Positions 17,445 through 24,526 of a DNA stretch of 64,000 nt are shown here, piece by piece (within the stretch, counting starts at the first letter, position 1; each line of letters begins with the position of its first letter). The stretch comes from Flavobacterium piscis. Its GTDB lineage: Bacteria > Bacteroidota > Bacteroidia > Flavobacteriales > Flavobacteriaceae. The translations under genes were made by a program, and so were the position numbers. The DNA is taken from positions 124,001 to 188,000 of the forward strand of contig NZ_LVEN01000012.1 in the NCBI RefSeq assembly GCF_001686925.1, in the 5' to 3' direction. The notes under the pieces were generated by a model, which ran no database searches, was not told where the DNA came from, and saw only the letters and a list, made by a program, of their open reading frames with translations.

Positions 17445-18470
17445 CTACGATTTCCTCGCAGGAAAATAATTCTCTTTCAAAATAATTTCTAAAGGAATAT
17501 AATGTGTGTTTGAAACAGTTTCCTGTAACACTAACTTTTTATACAAATGATTTATTCCCATATATCCTTGTTCTTCGGGTCTTTGGTTGATTAAGAAATC
17601 GATTATTCCTTTATTAAGGTATTCGATATTATCTTTTAATAAATCGTAACCAATAATTCTTACGCCTTTTATATTATTCTGTTCTAAAAATCTTGCCACA
17701 ATATACGCTCTCGAATTAGGTACAAAAACACTATTGATACCAGAAAACATTTCCAGATTCAATTGATCGATTCCGGAATCTTTGATGGTAATTTCAGAAA
17801 ATTTAAAATTCCTGAGTTCATCATGATCTTTAAAAAACGAATAAAAACCATTGATACGCTGCAAATAAACCGATGTACTTTCGATCTCTCTGGTAATTTT
17901 AAAAATCAGAATTTGTCTTTCATTCTTTACCGCAAAACTGATTAATCGTCCGGCCAAATAACCACTCTGAAAAGCATCTTGCCCTACATAAGCATGCTCT
18001 TCATTATTAGAGATATTCGAATCGATCATGACAACAGGAATGTTTTTCTCTTCATATTCACTTAAAAAGCGTACCGATTCTTCATAAAAAATAGGCGCAA
18101 ATAAGAGTCCGTCGCAATCAAATTCCAGTACTTTTTTAACGGCCTCTTTAAAAGAAGCTGCATTAAAATCATAAAAGAAATAATCCAGTACAATACCGAA
18201 CTTGCTAAATTCAATTGCTGCTTTTTCTATTCCCGCAATTTGACTTTTCCAATATTCCAGATTTTCATATTGTGGTAAAAAAACTGCAAAATGAAACTTT
18301 TTATTCAAGGCCAGATTACTTGCCAGAATATTACGTTTGTAGCCATATTGCTCAATAATAGCATTTACTTTATCTACATTTTTCTGAGCAACCTGCCCAC
18401 GATTATGTATAATTCTATCAACAGTTCCAGGGGAAACGTTGGCTAATTCGGCAATTTTTTTTATCGTTAT
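17445..18470 (-). CDS. LacI-family transcriptional repressor, no standard start codon
   Basis: The reading frame encodes a complete LacI helix-turn-helix (TIKKIAELANVSPGTVDRII, then HNRGQVAQKNVDKV) followed by a periplasmic-binding-protein-like effector domain (FHFAVFLPQYEN to the end). No ATG, GTG or TTG lies between the upstream stop (18507-18509) and the HTH. The first standard start is a TTG at 18308, which would delete the whole DNA-binding domain. I place the start at the ATA at 18470, giving MTIKKIAELANVS and about 341 residues, the normal LacI length; ATC at 18479 or 18473 is also possible. It faces away from the uronate genes and is likely their repressor, releasing DNA when a sugar acid binds. 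A sequencing error near the start is an alternative. Confidence 0.82.
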   Translation of the reverse strand: MTIKKIAELANVSPGTVDRIIHNRGQVAQKNVDKVNAIIEQYGYKRNILASNLALNKKFHFAVFLPQYENLEYWKSQIAGIEKAAIEFSKFGIVLDYFFYDFNAASFKEAVKKVLEFDCDGLLFAPIFYEESVRFLSEYEEKNIPVVMIDSNISNNEEHAYVGQDAFQSGYLAGRLISFAVKNERQILIFKITREIESTSVYLQRINGFYSFFKDHDELRNFKFSEITIKDSGIDQLNLEMFSGINSVFVPNSRAYIVARFLEQNNIKGVRIIGYDLLKDNIEYLNKGIIDFLINQRPEEQGYMGINHLYKKLVLQETVSNTHYIPLEIILKENYFPARKS

Positions 18471-18493
18471 GATATTGATGAGTTTTAAGTTAA

Positions 18494-18510
18494 ATGATGC
18501 TGTACATCAT
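18494..18510. promoter_or_regulatory. Inverted repeat in the LacI leader
   Basis: ATGATG (18494-18499) and CATCAT (18505-18510) flank a 5-base spacer just upstream of the inferred LacI start. It could be an autoregulatory operator or an RNA hairpin near an atypical initiation site. Confidence 0.4.
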
Positions 18511-18541
18511 TCGAAATTATTATTTTTTTATTGAATATAAG

Positions 18542-18571
18542 TTGTTTTACTTAACTTTTTATATACATTTG
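18542..18571 (+). promoter_or_regulatory. Bacteroidota-type promoter of the uronate operon
   Basis: TTG (18542-18544), a 19-base spacer, then TACATTTG (18564-18571) match the -33/-7 consensus TTTG-N19-21-TAnnTTTG except for one base. Transcription should start near 18577, leaving a leader of about 265 bases before the first gene at 18842. Confidence 0.7.
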
Positions 18572-18579
18572 TAAAAGCC

Positions 18580-18610
18580 CGTGTGCGTACACGCAAATAT
18601 ACACATGTGT
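18580..18610. promoter_or_regulatory. Probable LacI operator and second palindrome
   Basis: CGTGTGCGTACACG (18580-18593) is an inverted repeat with arms CGTGT/ACACG, the shape of LacI-family sites in this phylum. A perfect 10-base palindrome ACACATGTGT follows at 18601-18610. The first site begins about 9 bases after the -7 box, so a bound repressor would cover the transcription start. The rest of the gap 18471-18841 is AT-rich with no gene. Confidence 0.62.
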
Positions 18611-18841
18611 TTGAAAAAAACATTATATTAAAGAAAAATATTTGTAGTTATTATCGTTCTTACAGGATTCAAAAAAAAATTTCATGACAAAAGAAAGTGT
18701 AAATAACCAATATTTATATACAAAATTTTAATATTTACAAACCAGTATTTTAAGTAACACAATGTAAAGTAATCATTTAACTAAAAAAATAGAATTAAAT
18801 AATTATTTAAAGCTCAAATAGAAACATTAAAACCAAATAAA

Positions 18842-19291
18842 ATGATTGTAGATTCATTACAAAACGCTGCAAAATATTTCAGCCTTCACACTAAATTTAA
18901 AGAAGCATTTGATTACGTAAATCAAAATGATATCAGCAAACTTGAAGAAGGCGCATTTGAAATTGCCGAAGGATTAAAAGTAATCGTAATTGTTGGCGAA
19001 GGCACAACCAAAGAAGAAAGTATAAAAGGTTTTGAATGCCATGACCAAAACATAGACATTCAGATTTCGATAAAAGGGCCGGAAACTTTTGCCTGGAAAC
19101 CAAGAGAAAAATGTGTGAGTCCAAACGGGGAATACAGCGACGAAAGAGATGTTCGTTTTTTTCACGACAAACCGGATATGTTTTTTGAATTGCAGGAAAA
19201 ACAATTTGCGATTTTGTTTCCCACGGATGTTCACGCAGCTATGATTGGCGAAGGAACAATTAAAAAAATCGTCATTAAAGTTAAAATTTAA
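18842..19291 (+). CDS. YhcH/YjgK/YiaL family (DUF386) cupin-like protein
   Basis: A 149-residue cytoplasmic protein of the DUF386 family, a beta-sandwich related to sugar mutarotase/anomerase-type proteins. Visible family features are the N-terminal IVDSLQNAAKYFSLH, the conserved HDQNIDIQ segment with a metal-ligand His, FHDKPDMFFEL, and FPTDVHAAMIGEG near the C-terminus. Members are usually found in sialic-acid, uronate or pentulose operons and are thought to help interconvert sugar forms; the reaction here is not known. It is the first gene after the LacI-controlled promoter and is followed 5 bases later by the aldolase gene, so the two are surely co-transcribed. Confidence 0.85.
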   Translation: MIVDSLQNAAKYFSLHTKFKEAFDYVNQNDISKLEEGAFEIAEGLKVIVIVGEGTTKEESIKGFECHDQNIDIQISIKGPETFAWKPREKCVSPNGEYSDERDVRFFHDKPDMFFELQEKQFAILFPTDVHAAMIGEGTIKKIVIKVKI

Positions 19292-19296
19292 AACTG

Positions 19297-19959
19297 ATGA
19301 GCACAATTCAAAGCACTATTGATGTTATTGCAAAACAAGGTATTCTTCCGTTGTATTTTACAACAGATGAAACTATTAGTGTCGAAATTTTAAGAACGCT
19401 TTACAAAGCAGGAATCAGAGCCGTAGAATATACAAACAGAGGTCCTGAAGCTTTATCGAACTTCAAAAGAATGGTTGCCATTCGAAATGCCGAATTACCT
19501 GAAATGTTATTAGGAATAGGAACAATTAAAAACCTTGAACAGGCCAAAGATTTTAACGATGCCACAGCCGACTTTTTTATTAGTCCGGGATTTGTTCCTG
19601 AAGTGGCTGATTTCTTAAAAGATCAAGAAGTTTTATACGCTCCGGGCTGTATGACGCCAACCGAAATTATAGCGGCCGAAAATGCCGGAATAAAACTCGT
19701 TAAGCTTTTTCCGGGAAACATATTAGGAACCAAATTTTTGAGCAGCATAAAAGATGTTTTTCCGTCATTGGTTTTCATGACTACCGGCGGTGTAGAACCT
19801 ACTCATGCCAGTATTGAAAGCTGGTTTTCTGCCGGAGCTTCTGCCGTTGGACTGGGAAGCAAACTTATCAGCAAAAAACGCATAGAAGAACAGGATTATG
19901 ATGTAATCGAAAATGAAACTAAAAAAATGCTGGAGATAGTGGCAACAATAAGAAGATAA
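19297..19959 (+). CDS. eda: KDPG/KHG aldolase
   Basis: A 220-residue class I aldolase that splits 2-keto-3-deoxy-6-phosphogluconate into pyruvate and glyceraldehyde 3-phosphate, the last step of uronate breakdown. The general-base Glu is in AVEYTNRG and the Schiff-base Lys in VKLFPG; GIGTIKN, SPGFVPE and MTTGGVEPT complete the phosphate and pyruvate pockets. The length is normal for the family. It lies 5 bases after the YhcH-like gene. A palindromic element of family B separates it from the SDR gene. The 2-keto-3-deoxygluconate kinase that must act before it is not in the window. Confidence 0.93.
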   Translation: MSTIQSTIDVIAKQGILPLYFTTDETISVEILRTLYKAGIRAVEYTNRGPEALSNFKRMVAIRNAELPEMLLGIGTIKNLEQAKDFNDATADFFISPGFVPEVADFLKDQEVLYAPGCMTPTEIIAAENAGIKLVKLFPGNILGTKFLSSIKDVFPSLVFMTTGGVEPTHASIESWFSAGASAVGLGSKLISKKRIEEQDYDVIENETKKMLEIVATIRR

Positions 19960-19977
19960 CTAATACCTGAAAATATT

Positions 19978-20114
19978 TATCACATAGAGACATAACTTTT
20001 AAAACTGAAGAATGTTCTTTAAGAAAACTAGTTTATTTACATAGTCTATGATTATTAATGCAAAGTGAAACGACTTCAAACGTTCCAAAAAACTATGTTT
20101 CTATGTGTTTAAAA
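19978..20114. repeat. Dispersed palindromic element, family B copy 3
   Basis: Starts TATCACATAGAGACATAAC and ends TTTCTATGTGTTTAAA, with internal AAAGTGAAACGACTTC and CGTTCCAAAAAACTATG. It sits inside the uronate operon and stops about 28 bases before the SDR start. Confidence 0.82.
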
Positions 20115-20141
20115 ACATTACCTATAAATTTAAAATTTAAT

Positions 20142-20954
20142 ATGGATTCAATATTTAATCTAAAAGGAAAAATTGCATTAATAACCGGAGGTGCCGGAGT
20201 TTTGGGAAGCAACTTTGCAAATGTTTTGGCTCAACAAGGAGTCATCGTTGGAATCGTTTCTCAATCGATTGAAAAAGCCAATAAAACTGTAGCAACAATA
20301 GAAAGTAACGGTGGAAAGGCTTTTGCTGTTCAGGCGAATGTTTTAAATAAAGAAGAATTAGAAAAAGCCAAAGATTTTATCGTAGAAAAATACGGTCGTC
20401 TTGATATTTTAATTAATGCTGCAGGCGGAAATATGCCCGGAGCAACAATTAGTCCGGATCAGGCGATATTTGATATGAAAGTCGATGATTTACAAAAAGT
20501 AGTCGATCTTAATATTATTGGTACAATGCTGCCATCGCAAGTGTTTTCGGAACTTTTCGCTCAACAAAAATCAGGAAATATTATTAATATATCATCGGCA
20601 TCGGCACAAAGACCTTTGACGAGAGTTGTGGGATATTCAGCTTCAAAAGCGGCAATTGATAATTTTACGCAATGGATGGCAGTTGAGTTAGCTCAAAAAT
20701 ATGGCGAAGGAATTCGTGTAAACGCGATTTCTCCGGGATTTTTTATAGGAGAACAAAACAAGGCTTTATTACTTACTCCTGAAGGAAAACTAACGCCAAG
20801 AGGTGAAAAAATTATCGAACATACGCCAATGGGAAGATTTGGAACTCCGGAAGATATAGACGGAGCGCTTTTATTTTTATGCAGCGATATGTCAAAATTT
20901 GTCACAGGAACGATCTTAAAAGTTGACGGAGGATTTGCTGCGACGAGTATTTAA
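20142..20954 (+). CDS. SDR oxidoreductase, probable D-mannonate oxidoreductase (UxuB-type SDR)
   Basis: A 270-residue short-chain dehydrogenase. TGGAGVLGS binds the NAD(P) cofactor, NAAGG stabilises the core, and Ser...YSASK gives the catalytic Ser/Tyr/Lys; the C-terminal HTPMGRFGTPEDI and VDGGF are typical. Length, the INAAGGN motif and the position between eda and uxuA fit the SDR that reduces D-fructuronate to D-mannonate; KduD (2-keto-3-deoxygluconate dehydrogenase) is the main alternative. I chose ATG 20142 because the in-frame extension back to 20058 only reads through the family B repeat. It is preceded by family B and followed by a family A palindrome and a folded RNA-like element. 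Confidence 0.85.
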   Translation: MDSIFNLKGKIALITGGAGVLGSNFANVLAQQGVIVGIVSQSIEKANKTVATIESNGGKAFAVQANVLNKEELEKAKDFIVEKYGRLDILINAAGGNMPGATISPDQAIFDMKVDDLQKVVDLNIIGTMLPSQVFSELFAQQKSGNIINISSASAQRPLTRVVGYSASKAAIDNFTQWMAVELAQKYGEGIRVNAISPGFFIGEQNKALLLTPEGKLTPRGEKIIEHTPMGRFGTPEDIDGALLFLCSDMSKFVTGTILKVDGGFAATSI

Positions 20955-20976
20955 AAATCTGCTGTCGTATTAGTTT

Positions 20977-21075
20977 GTCATCCTGAGGAACGAAGGATCA
21001 CAAACGAAACTCGACAAAGATTGGCAACTCACTTCATGGAGCTTCTTGCGTTCCTTCGACTTCGCTCAGGATGAC
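20977..21075. repeat. Family A palindrome, copy 3
   Basis: Starts GTCATCCTGAGGAACGAAGG and ends CCTTCGACTTCGCTCAGGATGAC; the core CGACAAAGATTGGCAA is shared with the other copies. Located between the SDR and uxuA genes. Confidence 0.82.
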
Positions 21076-21104
21076 ATAAAGAGGAAAATAGTTCTTATGA
21101 AAAT

Positions 21105-21190
21105 GAGTGCCCTAGCCCCGATAGTAGTGGAAATCCTTTTGTGCCGGGGTTCGGCACAAAAGATTGAAACGGATAGCGGGAACAGCTCCT
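21105..21190 (+). ncRNA. Conserved structured element, Flavo-1-like candidate
   Basis: The segment carries GCCCTAGCCCCGATAG at its left and CGGATAGCGGGAACAGCTCC at its right. The centre is a perfect 11-bp hairpin (CTTTTGTGCCG 21136-21146, CGGCACAAAAG 21152-21162, loop of 5). I recall this left/right sequence pair recurring between genes in flavobacterial genomes, and it may correspond to the Flavo-1 RNA motif; I could not check that. GAG/CTC and CCCG/CGGG pairings would close an outer stem. It ends 60 bases before uxuA. Confidence 0.5.
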
Positions 21191-21250
21191 AAAAATGAAT
21201 ATATAAAAGGTTTTAAAACAATCATCATCATTCAATAAAATATACCAAAA

Positions 21251-22435
21251 ATGGAACAAACGTTAAGATGGTTCGGACCAAACGATCCCGTTTCTTTACA
21301 AGATATTAAACAAACCGGAGCTACCGGAATTGTGACTGCTTTACACCATATTCCGAACGGGCAGGTTTGGGATATTGAAGAAATTATCAAACGAAAAGTT
21401 GAAATTGAACACGAAAATGGTGATCCTAAAAGAGGGGCTTCGGGTTTAACATGGTCGGTTGTTGAGAGTATTCCGGTGCATGAAGACATTAAAAAACAGA
21501 CTGGAAATTATCTTCAATACATTGAAAATTATAAGGAAAGCATCAGAAATCTGGCTTTATGCGGAATAAAATGCATTTGCTACAATTTTATGCCGGTTTT
21601 AGACTGGTCGAGAACGGATCTGGCTTATGAAACTGCCGACGGATCAAAAGCTTTACGTTTTGATATTAATGCTTTTGCCGCTTTTGAATTGTACATTTTG
21701 AAAAGACCGGGAGCCGAAAAAGAATATTCTGAAGCGCAAATCGAAAAAGCTGCAAAATACTTTGAAGCGATGACTGATGCCGACAAAGTAAAATTACAGC
21801 AAAACATTCTGGCAGGACTTCCGGGTGCTGAAGAAGCGTATTCTGTAGAAGATTTCCTGATCACTTTAAGTGGATACAATCATATCGACAGAAAAGCTTT
21901 AAAGGAAAATTTATTCTTCTTTTTAAAAGAAATTATTCCGGTTGCTGAAAGTAAAGGCGTATTGATGGCGATTCATCCTGACGATCCTCCCTACCCTATT
22001 TTAGGCTTGCCAAGAGTGGTAAGTACTGAGGAAGATTTGATCGAATTGATGAATGCGGCTCCTTCAAAATCAAACGGATTCACGATGTGTACAGGTTCGT
22101 ACGGCGTGAGAGCCGATAATGATTTACCGGGAATTGTAAGACGTCACGGCGATAAAATGAATTTTATTCACTTAAGAAGTACTGAACGTGATGCCGAAGG
22201 AAGCTTTTACGAAGCCAATCACCTTGAAGGCGATGTTGATATGTATGAAGTGGTAAAAGCAATAATCGAAGTCGAAAAAAGAAATAACAGCGAATTGCCA
22301 ATGCGTCCCGATCACGGACACCAAATGCTGGACGATTTGAATAAAAAGACCAATCCGGGATATTCGGCTATTGGGCGTTTAAGAGGTCTGGCTGAATTGC
22401 GAGGACTTGAAATGGGAATTAAGAAATCGCTTTAA
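21251..22435 (+). CDS. uxuA: Mannonate dehydratase
   Basis: A 394-residue cytoplasmic TIM-barrel enzyme that dehydrates D-mannonate to 2-keto-3-deoxygluconate using a divalent metal. Family hallmarks are the N-terminal [20 protein letters not shown], the conserved [41 protein letters not shown] and the C-terminal DHGHQM metal/active-site region. The length matches E. coli UxuA. It follows the SDR in pathway order (fructuronate to mannonate to KDG). The downstream gap holds nested palindromes, so continued transcription into the beta-helix gene is uncertain. Confidence 0.95.
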   Translation: MEQTLRWFGPNDPVSLQDIKQTGATGIVTALHHIPNGQVWDIEEIIKRKVEIEHENGDPKRGASGLTWSVVESIPVHEDIKKQTGNYLQYIENYKESIRNLALCGIKCICYNFMPVLDWSRTDLAYETADGSKALRFDINAFAAFELYILKRPGAEKEYSEAQIEKAAKYFEAMTDADKVKLQQNILAGLPGAEEAYSVEDFLITLSGYNHIDRKALKENLFFFLKEIIPVAESKGVLMAIHPDDPPYPILGLPRVVSTEEDLIELMNAAPSKSNGFTMCTGSYGVRADNDLPGIVRRHGDKMNFIHLRSTERDAEGSFYEANHLEGDVDMYEVVKAIIEVEKRNNSELPMRPDHGHQMLDDLNKKTNPGYSAIGRLRGLAELRGLEMGIKKSL

Positions 22436-22452
22436 AAGTTGCTACAAAGTTT

Positions 22453-22640
22453 TTTTCGTCACGAAGGCGCTAAGGCACGAAGTTTTTGTTTTACCTAGAT
22501 TACAAGTTTTTTTGCCACGAATTCACGAATGATTGTGCATAATTAATTATAAAAATTCGTGAATTCGTGGCTATTTTTTAATGACGATCACAAGACAAGC
22601 GATAAAAACTTTGCTTCTTAGCGCCTTTGTGGCGAATAGT
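22453..22640. repeat. Nested inverted repeats between uxuA and the beta-helix gene
   Basis: Inner arms 22514-22530 (GCCACGAATTCACGAAT) and 22555-22571 are exact complements. Outer arms of the CGAAGGCGCTAAGG type near 22465-22495 and CTTAGCGCCTTTGTGGCG near 22617-22634 enclose them. The outer motif is shared with 870-1037 and 24314-24514. Confidence 0.8.
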
Positions 22641-22676
22641 AAATAGCCAACCACTAACTAACCAAATACCACAACC

Positions 22677-24311
22677 ATGATCCGCCAAAACCTCCTGATT
22701 TGCTGCAGCCTTTTTGTAAATAGTATCGTCTTTGGCCAAACACCCAAAATACTTACGGATTCGAAAGCAAATTACCTGCCTGATTTTAGTTATGCCGGTT
22801 ATCATTTCGGCGAAAGCCAAATTCCGGAAGTTCAGGGAAAAATTATCAATGCTACTGATTACGGCGTAAAAGCCAATGATGCTCTTGATGATTCTAAAGC
22901 TTTACTAAAAGCTGTAAAAGCCGCAAGTGCTGTTGAGGGAAATGTAATTTTGCAATTACCTGCGGGACGCATTATTCTGAGCGAAATTGTATATATCGAA
23001 AGAAGCAATTTTGTCCTTCGTGGCTCAGGTTCAGGAGAGACGGGAACTGAAATTTACTGCCCCAGACCGATGATGTATCTCAAAAATCCGGAATCATTGG
23101 CGGAACTTCGTGAATATTTAACTACGCTTGATAAAAGACAACGCGAACCCGAAAATAATGTCGATTTGCCTTTCTCGCAATACGCCTGGTCGGGGGGATT
23201 TATCTGGACGCAAATTCCGGGTGAACGAGTAAAATCATATTTGGATAAATACGAACCTACTCCAAATCCGCTGGCTAAAGTAAGTTCGGGAAATATGGGT
23301 GAACATACCATCAATGTTTCTGATGTAAAAGGTTTGAAAGTGGGCGATATTGTCGAATTACAGCTCTTTAATAAAGATGGCGAAAATGGCGAAATCATCA
23401 AAGATTTATATAAAGGTGCCAATGTAAAACCAGGTTCTCATCATTGGAAATTTCCTAAACTTCCAATTGTAAGACAGCAAGTGGAAATTACCAAAATTTC
23501 AAACTCCAAAATTACAATCAAAACTCCTTTGACGATTGCAATTAAACCAAGTTATCAGGCACAATTGGTCGAATGGAAACATTTAGATGAAGTAGGAATC
23601 GAACATCTTCGGTTTACTTTTCCTGATATTCCCAGAGTGGCACATCACGTAGAACCCGGAAACAATGCGATATTTTTGACACGCGTTTTTAATAGCTGGG
23701 TCAAAGATGTAAAAATCACCAATGCTGACAGTGGAATTTTAGGCGAAGAAATCTCGAACGTTACCATACAAGATATCATTACCGATGGCCCTCATATGTC
23801 GCATTATACGGTGACTTTGGGCGGAGTTCATAATGTTTTGGTTAAGAATCTGAAAATTTATAATAAAGCAGTTCATCCTTTAAGTTTCAACACTTTTGCT
23901 ACTAAAAACATTTATCAGGATTGCGAGATTTTTGCCGATGCCCTTTTAGATCAGCATTCGGGCGCTAATCATCAAAACTTATTCGATCATATTACCGTAC
24001 ATATCACACCGGACAAAAACAATAGCTATTATTTGTTTGGCGGCGGCGGCGCAGATTACTGGAAACCTTCGCATGGGCCATTCAGTACTTTTTGGAATCT
24101 AAATGTTCTGGTCGATAAACCAGCTGAAATCACAAAACCAGTTTTGCTTTACGGCATGAAGGACGGGCCTTTTGCAAGAATTGTTGGTGTGAATGGCAAT
24201 GCCAAATTCGAAGTCAAATATGACCCTGATGCTTATATGGAATTTTTGAATATGTCGATGGATAAGGTTCCTTCTCTTTATGAATATCAGTTGCAAAGAC
24301 GCAAAAAATAA
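22677..24311 (+). CDS. Secreted right-handed beta-helix protein, putative uronate lyase or hydrolase
   Basis: A 544-residue protein with a signal peptide (LLICCSLFVNSIVFGQ). The segment INATDYGVKANDALDDSKAL at about 55-75 is the typical N-cap of the pectate-lyase-superfamily beta-helix. Helix-like coils follow (IRHLRF..VKDVKITNADSG, VTIQDIITDGPHMS, LVKNLKIYNKAV). The C-terminal part contains HSGANHQNLFDHITVHITP and a Gly-rich loop. Its place among uronate genes suggests a polysaccharide lyase or GH28-like activity, but I cannot assign catalytic residues or a family number. It could act outside or in the periplasm. It precedes the hybrid sensor gene on the same strand. Confidence 0.78.
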   Translation: MIRQNLLICCSLFVNSIVFGQTPKILTDSKANYLPDFSYAGYHFGESQIPEVQGKIINATDYGVKANDALDDSKALLKAVKAASAVEGNVILQLPAGRIILSEIVYIERSNFVLRGSGSGETGTEIYCPRPMMYLKNPESLAELREYLTTLDKRQREPENNVDLPFSQYAWSGGFIWTQIPGERVKSYLDKYEPTPNPLAKVSSGNMGEHTINVSDVKGLKVGDIVELQLFNKDGENGEIIKDLYKGANVKPGSHHWKFPKLPIVRQQVEITKISNSKITIKTPLTIAIKPSYQAQLVEWKHLDEVGIEHLRFTFPDIPRVAHHVEPGNNAIFLTRVFNSWVKDVKITNADSGILGEEISNVTIQDIITDGPHMSHYTVTLGGVHNVLVKNLKIYNKAVHPLSFNTFATKNIYQDCEIFADALLDQHSGANHQNLFDHITVHITPDKNNSYYLFGGGGADYWKPSHGPFSTFWNLNVLVDKPAEITKPVLLYGMKDGPFARIVGVNGNAKFEVKYDPDAYMEFLNMSMDKVPSLYEYQLQRRKK

Positions 24312-24313
24312 TA

Positions 24314-24514
24314 AATGCCACAAAGTCGCAAGGGCACAAAGTTTTTTTTAAGTAAATATTAAACGTACTGTTTGTCATCCTGACGGAGGAAGGATCACAC
24401 TAGTAATTCGACAAAGATTGGCGATTTTCTACGTGGAGTTTCGTGTGTGATTTCTCCTCCGTCGAAATGACAAAATGAATAAAAAACTTTGTGCCTTAGT
24501 GCCTTCGTGGCAAA
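24314..24514. repeat. Family A palindrome inside a second inverted repeat
   Basis: The outer arms are ATGCCACAAAGTCGCAAGGG (from 24314) and GTGCCTTAGTGCCTTCGTGG (to about 24511). Between them is family A copy 4 (24374-24472), starting GTCATCCTGACGGAGGAAGG and ending CTCCTCCGTCGAAATGAC. The structure fills the gap upstream of the hybrid sensor gene; no promoter was recognised. Confidence 0.82.
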
Positions 24515-24526
24515 ATCCTCAACACC

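Noticed and set aside
17445..18308. LacI gene starting at TTG 18308
   Set aside because: This start would remove a perfect helix-turn-helix that is in frame upstream, so it cannot be the main product of a repressor.
18974..19306. 110-residue minus-strand frame opposite the YhcH-like and eda genes
   Set aside because: It is antisense to a well-supported gene, has low-complexity Phe-rich sequence and no homology pattern.
20058..20141. 28-residue N-terminal extension of the SDR
   Set aside because: It reads through the family B palindrome; the Rossmann fold begins just after ATG 20142.
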